Shown: piece by piece, positions 1 through 13,631 of the stretch
How the letters are laid out: each line of letters opens with the position of its first letter
How positions within the stretch are numbered: position 1 is the first letter of the stretch
Assembly: GCF_964340395.1 (NCBI RefSeq)
Contig: NC_135567.1
Location: 11,566,984-11,621,983, forward strand
Length of the DNA: 55,000 nucleotides
Source: Glandiceps talaboti
Lineage: Eukaryota; Hemichordata; Enteropneusta; Spengelidae
Reading direction: 5' to 3'
The notes under the pieces: generated by a model
Database searches by the model: none
Seen by the model: only the letters and a program-made list of their open reading frames with translations
What the model was told of the DNA's origin: nothing
Made by a program: the position numbers and the translations under genes

Positions 1-59
1 CAAAGGCAGATTGCAAACGACACTATGTGAGACTAATTACTGCTATAAAGTTACAAATT

Positions 60-3000
60 CGCGTACAGGTAATATCAGAGATGGCACACTTTGAAGTTTG
101 TCAGCTCAGGTCACTGTACCAAACAACTGTTATCTTGGCGGGAAAATGATATAATGAAGTCATTACTAGTTAATGAGAAGACGAAAAACAGTTTTAGATA
201 ATGAAGCATCCTGTCTATAAGTGTGTATGTTTGTCACAAAATGCTCATTTGCCCACACCTATATCTCATTACGGTCCAGGTGTTTCCCTTGTACACATCT
301 CCTGTCCTGTCCCGTTCTGTCTAGCATGGATACACGTGGTACATAAGTGAAAGGAAACCAGCCTTGCTTCTTGTGTGTGCATACAGTGTTAGAGACTGAT
401 GGAAATATTTTCACCGGGGAATCACTTCTTTCATTGACTTTTGGACTTATTCAGTGACGACCAGATTTAGGCAAAAAAAGTGTATTCTGTAATTTATACC
501 GAAGTGATAGTCTTCATCACGCAGTGCTATGGCATCGCCGGAGTATTTCATGAAGTAAGTCTTACCAGCTTCTAATCTTATGACAAATCTCATAATTACA
601 TTGTCCACGAGGCATAGTGCCATAGCAATTTCAGCCTGTGTATGAAACCCCTGAAACCATACCTTCTGTAGGAAACGGCGTCGCTTGTCATTGTAATCAT
701 TTCATATATACCCATTCCTCAGAAAATCTTCTACTGTATACATTCATCAGGAAAATTCAAACCGGAAACCGTCCTGAAAATGTCATGCTCGTCTGTATGC
801 AATTCTCAATGTACATGACTTCACTTAGTGAGTACCTCGTGTATCGTGGCGGCTATACACCCGCAATCATTCATTTCAGGCGGGAGTTCGAGCACGCTGA
901 ATAGGGTTAATCTACACTCAAAGTGTATGAAGTAATACCACATTTGAAATAGTTTTAGTGTGCAGTATTCTTCATCATTTTTGTTAATTGCTACTTATCT
1001 ATATATATTGGCTTTGTACAATACAATATATAATAAAGTTTGCAAATATCATAAATATACAAACAAGCAAAACACATTGTACAGGTAAACTTTGATATTG
1101 GACTCAGTAGAATTCCACGGTTGATTCATAAGTAGAATTATTATATTATAATATACAATTATATTTTTCATCAATAAACATTTTTTTTAGTTAAGTACAT
1201 TTTATAAAATATTTACAGCAGGTAATATTATACCACATTATACCACAAAATTAAGTTTTATCATCGTGGTAAACAGTAGGCACGTTAGAAAAAGTCGGAG
1301 GACATAGTGATGACGTCACAACTTACATTTCCTACAACAAATGATGGGGAGACGTACATTCATCTGTCTAATTTACATAATCAAAAGTAACAATTATATA
1401 CATTTTCTATGTAACACTTTCTGTCGTCAATTGAAAAAAAACCTTAAAAGCTACATTGTTTGCTGTAATTAATTTCGAATTCAACTGCCTTATTGCACAC
1501 CTGCAGAATTCAGTAAGTCGAGGTCACAGAAGGGCGGCCTCTTTTCCAGGTACCCTCATTAAGCAGTATTTCGCACTTGATATAGCCTGTCTACTGTACG
1601 TAGGTAACTCTAGCAAATATTTTACAAAATGAATACAACTCACCCCTTGATATGTATTGAATGGGTCAGAGATTGTACACCTAAAATCGTTCATAACTAT
1701 AACTATGTGGTTTCAGAAATTTTGAGTTTGATATAAAAGTTCTCATATGAAATTATATCTGCGTTTGCTAGAGATCTCAAATGTAGTGCTTTAGCACTCG
1801 TGAAATTTTCTGCTTTTCAAAATAGCAGGCTTGATTAAGTCATTGATTGATGGAACTGGTATATTTTCTCGACCATCGCCATCTCCTGCAAACTTGTCAC
1901 TTTGATAAAGTGGCTCTTAGGCAAACACTCCAACTTTATTGCGCATGCTCCTGCAGTTTACATCACCTGTTGAGTAAGTTTGTAATTAAAGCACTCTAAG
2001 ATATTTATCGAAATCGTACAATGAAGTCGGTAGTTATGAAATCCTTATATATCATGACTATTTATGCAGTAAATGTCATCAATTTGAAATATTACTCATT
2101 GCCATTTGTATTAATGTTTATTTATCAATATTATCCACTTTCATTGTCATATAGTAGTATACTAGTGAGGGACAACCTACCTGATGTGGTTATAGAGTAG
2201 ATCATCTTCAGAGAGAATGATACTCTAATTTAGAACACTTTTCTTGTGCCTTAGTATACATCTGCAAAATTCAGCAAGTCGAGTTCACATATAGGTGACC
2301 TTAGTCCAGGTACCCTCTCTGAGCTCCATGTACTATTTAGCAGTTGATACAACCCGTCTACTGTAAATATATATTTCTAGCAAACAATTGTTGCAAATTT
2401 TACACGTCAATCATTCATAACTGTGATATATTTTTTATACAATATTGTTGTCATGGTAGCCATTATTTTCATAGCTATGGCTATAACTGTGATTTCAGGA
2501 TTGTTGTGTTTGTTAGAAAAGTTCTCATGAAAATATCTCTGCGTGTGCTACATAGATAAATGGTTTGCTCCAATGTTTGGTTGTCGGATAGGAATGTGTG
2601 CAATGAAAACAAATGTAGCTCTTTGGTGATAAACTTGTTCATTTTAAAAATAGCCTGGCTGAAGTCTTAGATTGATTTCGGCCGCATTTCAGTGAACGTC
2701 GTCACCTCCTGTAAGCGTATCATTTGATAAAGTGACAAATCATAAATCCACGCACACACTCACTCCCTTATTAATACGTGCATCATTTTGTTTGGAAACC
2801 AACTAACGACATTGAGTTGGGGATATTTGTAAAGCTTTTCTTAACAAATATGTATTTGCTTGTAAAATCTTAATGCAATTTCAATTCGGTGAGTTCACGA
2901 ATTGAACGGTGCATATGAAAATGAAATAATGGTACCAGTACACTTAAAACCTATTGACATTTTTATAAACGTCTCCAGCATTGGAGTTTGGCAGACACTG

Positions 3001-5745
3001 AAACAGACATCCTTATATGTAAAGCCAGTGACATCAATGTGAAATTGATAACTTAACAAAAGTATCAGAATACAAAATACATACAGCTAGTATCAGTGAT
3101 AGCGCACTTTGAAGTAAATCAGCTTCGGTTATTCATACCGAACGAGGCATAGTGTCGTTTACAAATTCAACATATGCGACGAAACCTCTAAAACAATAAC
3201 TTCTACACAAGTCGGTGTCGAGTTCTGTTGTGATAATATATAATATATCATGTCTTGCACACCCTTTCCCCGAAAGTGTCCCAATTTAGATATCAAAAGG
3301 TAGATTCAAACCGGAAAACATCTTAAGAATTGTATGTTCGTCTTTATGCAATTCTGTCCCATGCCTTCACTGAGTGAGTACGTCCTGTATCATAACAACT
3401 GTACACGCGAAATCATTCATTTCAGGCAGGAGTTAGGAGCGCTTTGAATAAGGTGACTGTACATTTGATATTTTTTTCCAGTGTGCATCGCTTTTTGCCC
3501 ATTTTTGTTGAATTACTATCACCACACAATAAATAGGGCAACATGTAAAAAGATCAGTATACTATAAAGGCACTACCTACGATTTTTACATTTGGAGGAC
3601 AGCGATGACGTCATAAATTAGGTATCCTACAACAAATGATAGAGAAGACGTGCATTCATCTGACTAATTTGCAAAATCAAAAGTAACAAATATACACATT
3701 TTCGATGTTGTTTTCTTACGACAAAATATCGTAAAAGCTACATTACTTGTCATTAATTTCGATCTCAACTGTCTGAGTGTACAACTGAAAATTCAATAAG
3801 TTAAGGTCACAGCTGGGTCACCTTTTTGTCCAGGTATCCTCTTTGAGGACTATTTCTCAGTTTATATATACTGTACATAGATAAACCAAGCAAATAATTT
3901 ACCGAACAAATACATCTCACTCGATCAACATGATGGCTTGAAAATTTTAAACTATAAATCTGTCATAATTATATAACTTTTACTTCGAGCTGCCAAATTG
4001 AGTGCTTCTCCTACCAGGAGCTATACCCCGAGAGCGTCTAACCCCCCTCCCCCCACGACAACTTAGAACTTTTGCAAATCGTTTATTACTGTCATGCATT
4101 TGTCAACACATTATCGTTGTCATGGTAGCCATTATTTTCATAACTATGACTATAACTATGTGATTTCAGAAATTTGGGGTTTGTGATAAAAGTTATCACA
4201 TGCAAATATACCTAAACGAGCTACATTGATTATGGTTTGTTCAAAAATGTATTGTCCGATAGGCATTGGTGTATTGAAAACAAATATAGCACTTAGACTA
4301 GTGAACATTCCTGACTTTTCTGGCTTCGATCGTGGCATGATTCAGCTTATTTCAGTGAACATCGCCACCTCTCGCAAACATGTCATTTTGATAAAGTACC
4401 TCTCAAGCAAACACTCACACCTTGTTGCGCATGCTCTTTCATTTTATATCACTGGGTGAGTACGTTCTGTATAGTAGCATATACACGCGAAATCGTTCAT
4501 TTGAGGCGGTAGTTACAAAAGCTATGAACAGGATGACTATTCACGCAATTAACCCCATCATTTTGAAGTAGTATTAGTGTGCAGCATTCTTTTAATAACA
4601 TTTTAGCATAATGTGTCAGTCTCTTGCATGAAACGTTTCAATAGGGAATCAAATAACGACATGGACTTGATGTTTATAAATTTCAATGCTTAACTTTATA
4701 ACAAAATGTGTTTGTATAATTTCCATTTCCATCCACCAACGACTCAGTAAATATATGAAGATAATGGTGTAGATTAACATTAAATAATGATGCCTTTTGA
4801 ACATCTTAGGAATATCTCTAGCGAGTTCGCCCGCCCGTCGTTATAGTAGTTATCATTATATGTATATCAGGTGAGATCAGTGTTGAGAGGGTGCATAGAG
4901 ATTTAGAAATATTCACATGCCAAGTTCTTAGTCATAATTAACATTTAAATTATAAACTTATCTGTTTCTGTGTCACTACAGCACGTGCCTTGTTCTAGCT
5001 GTGTTCGAAGTATGACTTAGCAGATTACAATTGCCATTTCTTTCCCCGACTTTTTTTTTATTAATGGCGCTGGTATAACTATTTTATTCTATAATATTTT
5101 CTTCATTCAGCCGCAAAGTAATTGTGAACAAAGGGTTTTGTCACTACTTAACTAGTGACTCATAAAGACAAAGCCCCTTAGGTCACTCCCATTTTCCTTG
5201 GCTGAACAAATGACTTGCACTCAACTGACTAATTTGAATAATCAAGAATAAACTTCCAATATGTTACTTTCTTACGTAAATAGGCTAAATTAAAAGCTAC
5301 ACCACTTGTGGTTATAAATAGACACAGCTGACTGAATGTATACCTGCAAAATTCAACTAGTCGAGGTCGTAGATGGGTGACCTTTTTTTCCAGGTACCCT
5401 CTTGAAGTGCTATTCCGTAGCTGGTATAGACTATAAATAGAAAACTCGAGCAAATAATTTACCAATCAAATAACCTCATTCCTTACATTTTATTGCATGG
5501 GTTGCAAATGTTACACCGTAAATAATTCAAATTTGTGGTGTGTTTTTTTATAAAAAATGCAATACTGTTGTCATGGTAACCATTTGTGCATAGCTCTGGC
5601 TATAGGTATGTTATTTTATACAGTTTTTTTATGAAAGTTCTCATATGAAAATATATCTTTGTGTGGTACAGAAATAAATATTTCTGTCTAATCGACATTG
5701 ATGCATTAAAAAACAAATGTAGCTCCTTAGCTTATGATTATTGAA
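60..5745. repeat. Diverged tandem/segmental repeat block (four copies of one core)
   Basis: One recognisable core begins near 1490, 2260, 3775 and 5338. Each copy has a short stretch around 'aattcaa/gtaagtcgaggtc', then 'ccaggtaccctc', then 'tctagcaaata', and later 'gttgtcatggtagccatt' (clear near 2448, 4118 and 5568). Flanking segments are also duplicated: 64-100 resembles 3087-3125, 605-945 resembles 3145-3480, and 1295-1420 resembles 3590-3715 (shared 'gatgacgtca' and 'cctacaacaaatgat'). Spacing is about 2.3-3 kb for the larger unit. No open frame is kept between copies, so I read it as non-coding repeat DNA. No terminal repeats or target duplications were found. Confidence 0.75.
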
Positions 5746-7479
5746 AGAGCAAGATAGTGGGTTATTTCATCCCGCCTGAACAAAACTAATTTGGCCAACC
5801 TTCACAGCCCCCACCAGACTCGACGTGATACATGACATCACTACCTGATTTACTGGGGTATCATCGTGAGGTTACACCAACATTATAATTTTAATAGAGC
5901 ACGTCCTTTAAATTTTAGAGCTAAACTCTCAGGAAGTCGCCTTAAGTAACTTTATTTCTAGATGGGTGGTTGAATTATTTTTTGATTCCAAGAATTCTGG
6001 TCAATTGTCATTAGTCACGCATGCGTCATGACCTCATAGAGTACTGTCCAAGTCATGGTGTTTCCTGGAGAATTGTGAGCTACTGGTATTTCATTTTTGC
6101 AAAGTGAATTTATAAACAGTCATAGACTTGTTTGTGCACAGGTCAGCTTTCACCCTTCGATTGTTCACGCAACTTTCATTTATACAAAATGACCGCTTGA
6201 TGTAGCGCCAAAAGTATGTCGTTATTTTAACAAAGATTGACAAAATAATGTTGTTGGTGAAAAAAAAAATGTTTTCATGGAATACGTTTTTCATAAACTT
6301 ACCATCATGATGTGTTGCATTGATATCTTCATTCAAAAAGGCCACATTCTGTGTGTTGAACATGACTATGTAATACTTGTTGATTTAAGAAAAAACGTTT
6401 GTTAACAAAATTGTAAAATGTTGTCACAGAAATGGAAAAAAAATATTAGCACCTTCCATGTGAAAATTATTATCAAAGAAGCAACCAAACATATAAATAG
6501 TATCCTGATCTCATATACTTGTAGAATAGACGATGTGGAACATTAACAATTGTGATAGCTTGTATGTATACTGTGTTGGCTTTACATCGCCCTCACGAGT
6601 CATTCATATATTTCGTTCTATAAGTTTTATATGCATGACACTAAGATTTACTAGCTAATAAAAACTGCTTCACTAATCAGTCAATCAGTCAATCTATATT
6701 ACAAAAATAACATACAGAAGTAAAGTGGATAAATAATAAGTAAATGACAAAACTTTCATATTAGTTTTTGGTATTTGTTTGTGAACGTTAAGTTCGCTTT
6801 CTAACCGTGCTAATAACAATTTATGTTGAGGTGCATGTAGGAATCGATGACACAATTAATTATCAAGTATATGACGAAGACAATGAACATGGCTTCATTT
6901 ACATTTATATATTGGAAGGCTGTAATTTATACAATCACGCACACACGGCATGATTTAGTTCCATTTTGAAAACAAGCAGTACAGAATTCAACTCAACTAT
7001 TGAGTTCTTTCAGACAATATTCAATATTAACGACATTCCGGTTGCGTAATTGTGGTATTATTGTTTGCTGGATTAATGATATAATTTCTCATGAGTCCTA
7101 ATAGTACATGTAACATAAAATTTGATGTAAACTAAGTCTTTATTTTTTTTAAGTGAGCAAACACTATGATTAATTTAGTGTAGTGATGGCATTTGCAGTA
7201 TCCGTTTAACTTGCTTTGGTAATGTTTTGCGTATTGAATTAAACAAATATATTATTTTAGTTGCTATACATAATTTTCTTTCCTTATTGGTTAATTGGAA
7301 TCATACGTAATTGAAATCCTTCCCTTGAGGATGACGTAGATTGATGAACATCGTCTACTCGAGGAGCTTCACGTGAATAAGATTAATTGTTTGACCAGCT
7401 CTGACACCTTATCCTGTTTCAATGATTGTGAACTAATTTTCTTACAAAATAATCTGATTTATCTGACTCTATGTTCTCT
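5746..7479. other. Intergenic stretch with no recognised feature
   Basis: AT-rich sequence without a supported exon, RNA gene or repeat array. A 90-codon open frame on the minus strand (6091-6363) has no domain-like features or splice context and looks like chance. Confidence 0.5.
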
Positions 7480-8490
7480 GTCTTGATAAAATTCGTGATA
7501 ATTGAACAGGTGTTCGTTGTTTGTGGCACATTGTACCATAAACGAGTCAATTAATCGATAATTGTCTTGTGTACTCTGATTGCTGGCTTCATCTGATTGT
7601 CGAGCGTACGTGTAAACAAGGTAGCACAGCTATATGAAATTTAGATTATATAAACAAGATGACCAATCCATCAAAACTGATGTCACCCACGTTTTATACA
7701 GAACTCACTTTACGGGTAACTGTGTCTTCAATTCTTACACATATTACAGGCATCGTGGTGCATTTCAACTATAAACTCAAAACAGTAAACTATTTATACC
7801 ATGATCATTCTAAAATCACGATAATGTAATTTTACGTTTTGTTGATCAGTGATACTTAATCTCAGAGTCATAAACGTTCAAAGTCACCATTATTCACTTA
7901 ACGTTGTTAGTGTTAGTGACCGAGTGTTGAAATTCCATACATATTAATACTGTAGTCAGTGTTCGTGTACACTTTTTAGTTTGATTAAAATTGTGATACT
8001 ACATAAAAATACTTCAATTTTAACGAACAAGGCAGACTTTGTTTTGACACTTTCCTCGATCGCCTCCTTCACTAATACTGAACCCATGAGAGGTGGCCTT
8101 CATTTTGTTGTGTAATCTTAGAAGCAATTGTTTATATACTTAATGTACCCTCCAGTATATATGAATATTATTATTAATGTTTTTTCCATAATTCAATAAA
8201 TTTGATTTAAAATATAATAGTACCGCCAATGTTTTTCTTCGTTAAATCGGAACATACTCGGTACCTAAGGCATTTGTGCGTCTTTTGTCTTCAAGGTCTA
8301 AAATCGCAAGGTCCCCTTATGACAGTTATATTTCTTTGGCTGAGCGAGGAAAATGATTCGACTTATTCACATCGACATAAAATAATACTGGCATACTGTG
8401 TGTGGCAGTAGGTGAAAGGTTGACAACTCTCCTCTGTACGCCTTCAAATCCTGTACAACCCTGAGATGGCACTTCGTTGTTGTTGCAAAC
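7480..8490 (+). repeat. Segmental duplication, copy 1 (intact)
   Basis: This block recurs as 8520-8780 plus 9865-10590. Shared strings include 'accataaacgagt', 'aattaatcgataattg', 'tcatctgattgtcgagcgta' and 'ctcagagtcataaacgttca'. Copy 1 is continuous where copy 2 is interrupted, so it works as the empty-site reference for the insertion at 8793-9857. It has no supported coding capacity; the small frame 8229-8411 is not conserved as protein in the other copy. Confidence 0.75.
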
Positions 8491-8792
8491 TACATGAAGA
8501 TAAAAAAACGCTAATGATCAAGATGTCTTGATAACCGAACAGGTGTTCACTGTTTGTGCCACCTGTACCATAAACGAGTAAATTAATCGATAATTGGCGT
8601 GTGTACTGGGAGTATTTGCTTCATCTGATTGTCGAGCGTACGTGTACATAAGATAATACTGTGCAATATGAAATCTACATTATGTATTTAAAAAAAGATG
8701 ATCAAACCACATTTTATTTAATTTTCATCAAAGCTGATCTTGCCCGCGTTGCATACAGAAGTAACACTGCAGACAAGTGTGTGTTTATTTAA

Positions 8793-8934
8793 GCAATAAA
8801 CCACCCCCTGGGGATGGTATACCAAGAGGTTTTGACCAGTGAACGAAATATATGCACGAGCGATAGCGAGTGCATATATTGAGTTCACTGGTCAAAACCG
8901 AGTGGTATACCTTCCCCAGGGGGTGGTTTATCGC
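8793..8934. repeat. Long hairpin at the left end of the inserted element
   Basis: The arms read 'ccaccccctggggatggtat' on the way in and 'ccttccccagggggtggttt' on the way out, and 'ttttgaccagtgaac' pairs with 'gttcactggtcaaaa'. The arms are 65 bp with a 12-nt loop (8858-8869). The length and near-perfect pairing point to a structural element end. Confidence 0.85.
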
Positions 8935-9404
8935 TATTATATTATACCAGTATATTGAAAATATCGGAAACAAGATAAGAACTAACGTTTTCTCGTTTCA
9001 TATGCGCCTCTGTGTCTAATTTGCATAACAATAACGCTGCTTTTCAAGACAGCTGATCTTGGCCTCAATGTGAACGTCGTGCAGCGACTGGATTTATTTT
9101 ATCTGCTCGTCGTTTCTAGGGATAATCTGTACATTGATCGGCTCATTAAAAGTGCACAGTGATGAATAAACAACCTGTTTGACTCAAGGTATAAACTTGA
9201 AGTGGTTTATTAAATACAGCGTGCTTCGATCGTTCCCGGCCGAATTCGCGACTCGGTGAAGTGAGACGATAGGCATGGCGGCAGGTTTATATTTACAATG
9301 TATTTATATTACTGGAAGTTACGTCAGTAGATTTTCGGGTTTGAGGATTTCCCTCTCGGATTGATGACTGATACTCTAGGACAGGATCCCAGACAAATTT
9401 CTAT

Positions 9405-9665
9405 TTAGATTAATGGCAAGTCGGCCAGTGTAACCTCTTTCACTTGCTTCATTTTTATGACAGGACAGGACAGCTCACCAATGTTTCCACTCCAGCCGCG
9501 CCGAGGCTGACCGCGACCGATCTCGTGCATGCCTAGCGCCTTGACCTTAGTACATGTAGTAGGCGATGATTTGAACAAATACGCGATGACTGGGTTGCTT
9601 TCGAAATTTCCTTCATAATTTCTCATAAAATATTGTCTCATTGAGAGAAAATCCTCCTCTGACAA
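9405..9665 (-). CDS. Unrecognised open frame inside the inserted element (doubtful gene)
   Basis: The frame is open for about 95 codons, beginning after a stop near 9697; the usable ATG is internal (the '...LSMRQYFMRN' region). The upstream part is acidic ('TDSELFELSEEDF'), followed by basic and aromatic residues, with two Cys. I recognise no family. It lies wholly inside the element that interrupts a duplicated block, so it may be a remnant of a transposon protein, a captured exon or a chance frame. No splice sites were assigned. Confidence 0.2.
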   Translation of the reverse strand: MSEEDFLSMRQYFMRNYEGNFESNPVIAYLFKSSPTTCTKVKALGMHEIGRGQPRRGWSGNIGELSCPVIKMKQVKEVTLADLPLI

Positions 9666-10590
9666 TTCGAAGAGTTCACTATCAGTATCACGGCGGACTA
9701 CAACTCAACGCTCGTAGACGAACAAAATTTGGACGTGTGCCAGCAGTGCATTATCGTACCAGCAGTGCATTATCACTCGTTTTAGACGCGCTAGTTCGAT
9801 GTCTAGACCAATCAGATCCCTCGATTTCCACCATCAATATACTGGTATAATATAATATTACATACATTACATACAGAGTGGTGCATTTAGGCTAGTAGCA
9901 CTGATAGTATTGATTGGTGTAATCTATATACACTGATCATTCTAAATCACAGTAACGCAATTTTATGTCTTTGGATCTGTATTACTGAATCTCAGAGCCA
10001 TAAACGTTCAAAGTCAACATTATCCATTTAACGTTGTTAACGTTAGTGACCGAGTGGTGACATTACATACCTATTATTACAGGGTTCGAACACTGTTTTG
10101 AGTTTGATTAAAATTGGTACACGAAGGAAGAAGAGTTCATTCTGCCGAACAAGGCAAATGTTCACTGGACACTTTACTCGATCTCCTCCTCATTATCTTA
10201 TTTCTCAGAAATAATAGTTAATTCTTAATGAACTCTCCAGTATACATGGAGATTATTATTAATGCTTTTCCAAAATTTCATAAACGTTATTGCATAAATA
10301 TCATTTATTGGACCACCATTGTTTTTCTTCATTCATTTGGAAAATGCTTGAGTGTATTTTATCTACTTTGGTCTGAAATCGCAAGTTCCCTTTGGGTAAC
10401 TAATACTTCCTTGGCTGAACGAAGAAAATGATTGCATTGACTAAAGTTGACATTTCTTTCAAGATATGAAATAAAACATTTACCCAATTTAAAATGGCAC
10501 TGTCATACTGTATGTGGTAGTAGGTGAAAGGTTGACCACTCTCCTATTTACGCCTTCAAATTCTGTACCACCCTGGAATGACTCTCGTTG

Positions 10591-11492
10591 TTAGCACAAC
10601 TAACTAAAAAAACACATTAGTGTATATAATCGGCGTTAAAAAATGCCACCGTGAGTGTTAGTGTTAATGATGAAATTGTCACTAGATAAGGCAGATCTAT
10701 GATAACAGACTAAATAATATTTGTTCCATTCCGCGCGTTAAATCTATTTAACCATACCTATAAACAGTATAACTGATTTAGTTATAGAGATAAAGACTTA
10801 CCGGTGTTTGTGTTTGAGTCTAGCCAAAAATACACATCTTTCGGCGAAACCCAAAAGTATTATCATACGGAAATGGTTACCTTTGACCGAGTATCCCTTG
10901 CCTGGTTTGATTTACGGCACACCCTATCATTGACACGCATATTTTATATTGAGAAGAGAGTCAATTTTCGGAACTTGTTTTGGAATTTTGAATCAAACAA
11001 GCATATGTCACCCAATAATTTTTGCAGCTCAATATAATGGCCAAGAAAAAATATGAAAGTGTTCAATACAGACGACAAAAATACTTTTACTTTGCACAGT
11101 TCAGCATGACATGGTTGTTTCAAAACAAACTTGACCCAACGTTGTATGCATCGTATATACAATTGTGTTTGTATATATAAACTGTGATGGAAAGAAAAAC
11201 AAATACTTGTATGTATTAATTAATGCTAATGTCGTCGTCAAGTTGGCCATCTTTACTTTGTCACATGGCTACAGTAGTTTGCTGACAATATGGTAACCAG
11301 GATTATGTAACATTTAATGACGAATTAGAGAAATGAACTTCACAAATGACTAACGCATATTAAAATAATATTACGAAATATTGTATGGAATAAGAATAGA
11401 AATAGGAATGTTGAATTTTTGAAGTTTTGAAATTTGTTTATTCCGTACAAATATATGAAATATTTCTCCAACTTATACTGATCCCATGAGGG
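10591..11492. other. Intergenic stretch with no recognised feature
   Basis: Overlapping short frames on both strands (10804-11037 plus, 10944-11162 minus) show no domain signature. No repeat array was seen. Confidence 0.45.
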
Positions 11493-11762
11493 ATATTTGA
11501 TAAAACAGTTTCACTATGTTTTACTACTTGAAAAAATAATGTAAAATAACATATACCAAGTCCATGTTTACATCTCAATAAATAGCAACACACTAATCAA
11601 TGTGTAAAATTGTTGTTATTGTACGTACAATAACATTTTTTAAAAAACATTTTTTGCATCTGTTTACAATGTATTGAGTTATGAACATGGACTTGGTATA
11701 TGTTCTTTCGCTTTATTTTTTCAAGTAGAAAAACACAGTGAATCTGTTTTATCAAATAAAAA
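11493..11762. mobile_element. Foldback/MITE-like element with arms of about 75 bp
   Basis: The left arm starts 'atttgataaaacag' and includes 'catataccaagtccatgttt'. The right arm includes 'aacatggacttggtatatg' and ends 'ctgttttatcaaat'. The spacer of about 115 bp holds a smaller palindrome, 'tgttattgtacgtacaataa', near 11612. There is no room for a transposase, so this would be a non-autonomous element or an extruding palindrome. Confidence 0.7.
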
Positions 11763-11764
11763 TC

Positions 11765-13610
11765 CAAAATAAAAACTGTAAATCGTCAGCAAAAAAATAT
11801 TTTGATCATATTCGGAGTGTTTGTCTAGATAATAATGTGTGGGTTGGCGTGTGTCCAGTCAATCTACCATCCTCACCTCAGGAAATTGGATAACGCAACA
11901 CAGATTGTGAAATTTAGACCAGACCTTCACCACTCTTACCTAGGGTTTCATTTCCGGGGTACTTACTTAGAGAAAAACAATAAAATGGAAAATGATGGTG
12001 GTTAACAAGGCAAGGTAAACTAATAAATAAATAAATAGAAAACTAAGAGAAACAGTGTGTTCATGGACTATGGCTTCCATGTATGAAATGAAAATTAAAA
12101 CAATCAAAGTAAATAATTCCTGAAAACCAACGCTACATTTTTGCTGACACCTTCTCAGTATTGTCAGTGGTGTACATACAATACTATTGTTATTATTGTT
12201 AGTAGCAGTAGTAGTATGAACGACTATTGACATACAGTTTCAGTAGGAGAATTCCCGCCAAAATTGTAGACGTGAACGATATGGATTATTTCATATTTCA
12301 ATCGTCTTAGTATTATGACATTGTTAACAAGTGTATTTTATTCCTTCATGGACTATATGCTGGCAGACTTATGAATACTCTAATCACACTTTTAAATTGA
12401 CGAAATTATTTTTTGTTTGCCCAGTTGTAAAATCATGGACCTATTGTGTCATATTTGAAATTAGGTAAAAGGTTATCAACACCACTGCAGGACCTCAACT
12501 TTACGCCTCCTAAGATTGTACAACTCTGGGATGGTACGTTATCTAGATTCAAACATTTTACAATAAACATAAAAATAGATTAATCTAATGAAGTCACAGG
12601 TCGCAAAGATAATAACAATGATAATAACAATAAAGCTCACTAGTACCAGTAACAGCACCCAAAACGATATAGTGGGACATCTCCAGTAGATCAACATTAT
12701 CTGTATTAGATAATGAGATGTATTTTTCTTCTTATTCAACTACAGACTCTGGTACGAACAGATGAAACAGATTATGATATTCTTGTTCCATATTTGTAAT
12801 GAAATGTTCCTACTTAGTGTAAAACACCATCCCGAAATATATTCGATTATTGAATTTCCTTAAAACCCAAACCCCTCAATTATGGCTTGTTATGATGGGC
12901 ACGCCCGTCAGCATCAGTAGTACTGTAATGATAGCAGTAAACTGTTGCGATCTAGGCAATTAGAATGAAAACATCGGTAAATATGATAAACTAAACCCTT
13001 TTTATGATGTCACTTCACTACCACATTTACACGCGTACATATAGGGTAAGCTGTTTTGATGACCTCTTGTTCTTTTGTTCTTATAGCCTGGCTACATATG
13101 CCAATGTGTTAATTAACGTCGTTGGAAATTACGACTTGAAATTTAAACACGAGCATTAACAATTTAATAGAATTAACGCACCAAAACGTGAAGAGGGTTG
13201 ACGGGATATTAAATCAGATAATTGAAATGAATGAACTGAAAATAACTGAAATTTACTTGCCATTGGGATTAAGATACTTACTATTCTCACTTCATTTAGT
13301 GTATTTCAATTTAAATATTTTTATGGCTGTCTGTCTGCCTACTTGCCTGTTTGTCTGTCTATCTGTCTGCCTGTCCGTCTGTCTGCCTGTGTGTGTGTGT
13401 CTGTCTGTCTGTGTGTCTGTCACATCACTTCACAATTATAATTCTTGTTTTTAATACAGTTCGATAAGCAACACCCCAGTTCAAAATATTAATTTCACCC
13501 CTTTTAGATCGTAATCTATAATCTCATTCGCATAATGTTGACTATTTCATGAACTGGCCAAAGTGGCATGCACATGTCATGAATTTGGCAATTTCACAGA
13601 TTGGGTGTAG
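11765..13610. other. Intergenic stretch, mostly featureless
   Basis: The only clear feature is a short imperfect (CTGT)n/(GTGT)n run at about 13325-13420. Small frames at 11967-12233 and 12539-12739 (minus) are low complexity and unsupported. Confidence 0.5.
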
Positions 13611-13631
13611 CATATATATATATATATATAT

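Larger units (their letters stand above)
8793..9857. mobile_element. Non-autonomous inserted element with terminal hairpin and TIRs
   Basis: The left end is a long imperfect palindrome: arms 8793-8857 and 8870-8934, 65 bp each with a few mismatches, and a 12-nt loop. Immediately inside it, 'tattatattataccagtata' starts a 24-bp repeat (8935-8958) matched in inverted orientation at 9834-9857 ('tcaatatactggtataatat'). The whole block is missing from the related copy at 7480-8490, which supports insertion. No transposase is visible. A minus-strand open frame at 9405-9665 is described separately. I infer a foldback or MITE-like DNA element; the superfamily is not identified. Confidence 0.65.
8520..10590 (+). 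repeat. Segmental duplication, copy 2 (split by an insertion)
   Basis: The 5' part (8520-8780) aligns with 7480-7720 and the 3' part (9865-10590) with about 7750-8490. The two parts are separated by about 1.07 kb that copy 1 lacks. The joins are diverged, so I could not read a clean target-site duplication. Confidence 0.7.

Noticed and set aside
529-554. A possible first coding exon (ATG GCA TCG ... followed by gtaagt)
   Set aside because: The donor is perfect, but no second exon was found downstream, and the region is part of a diverged repeat block whose copies do not keep the ATG or the donor.
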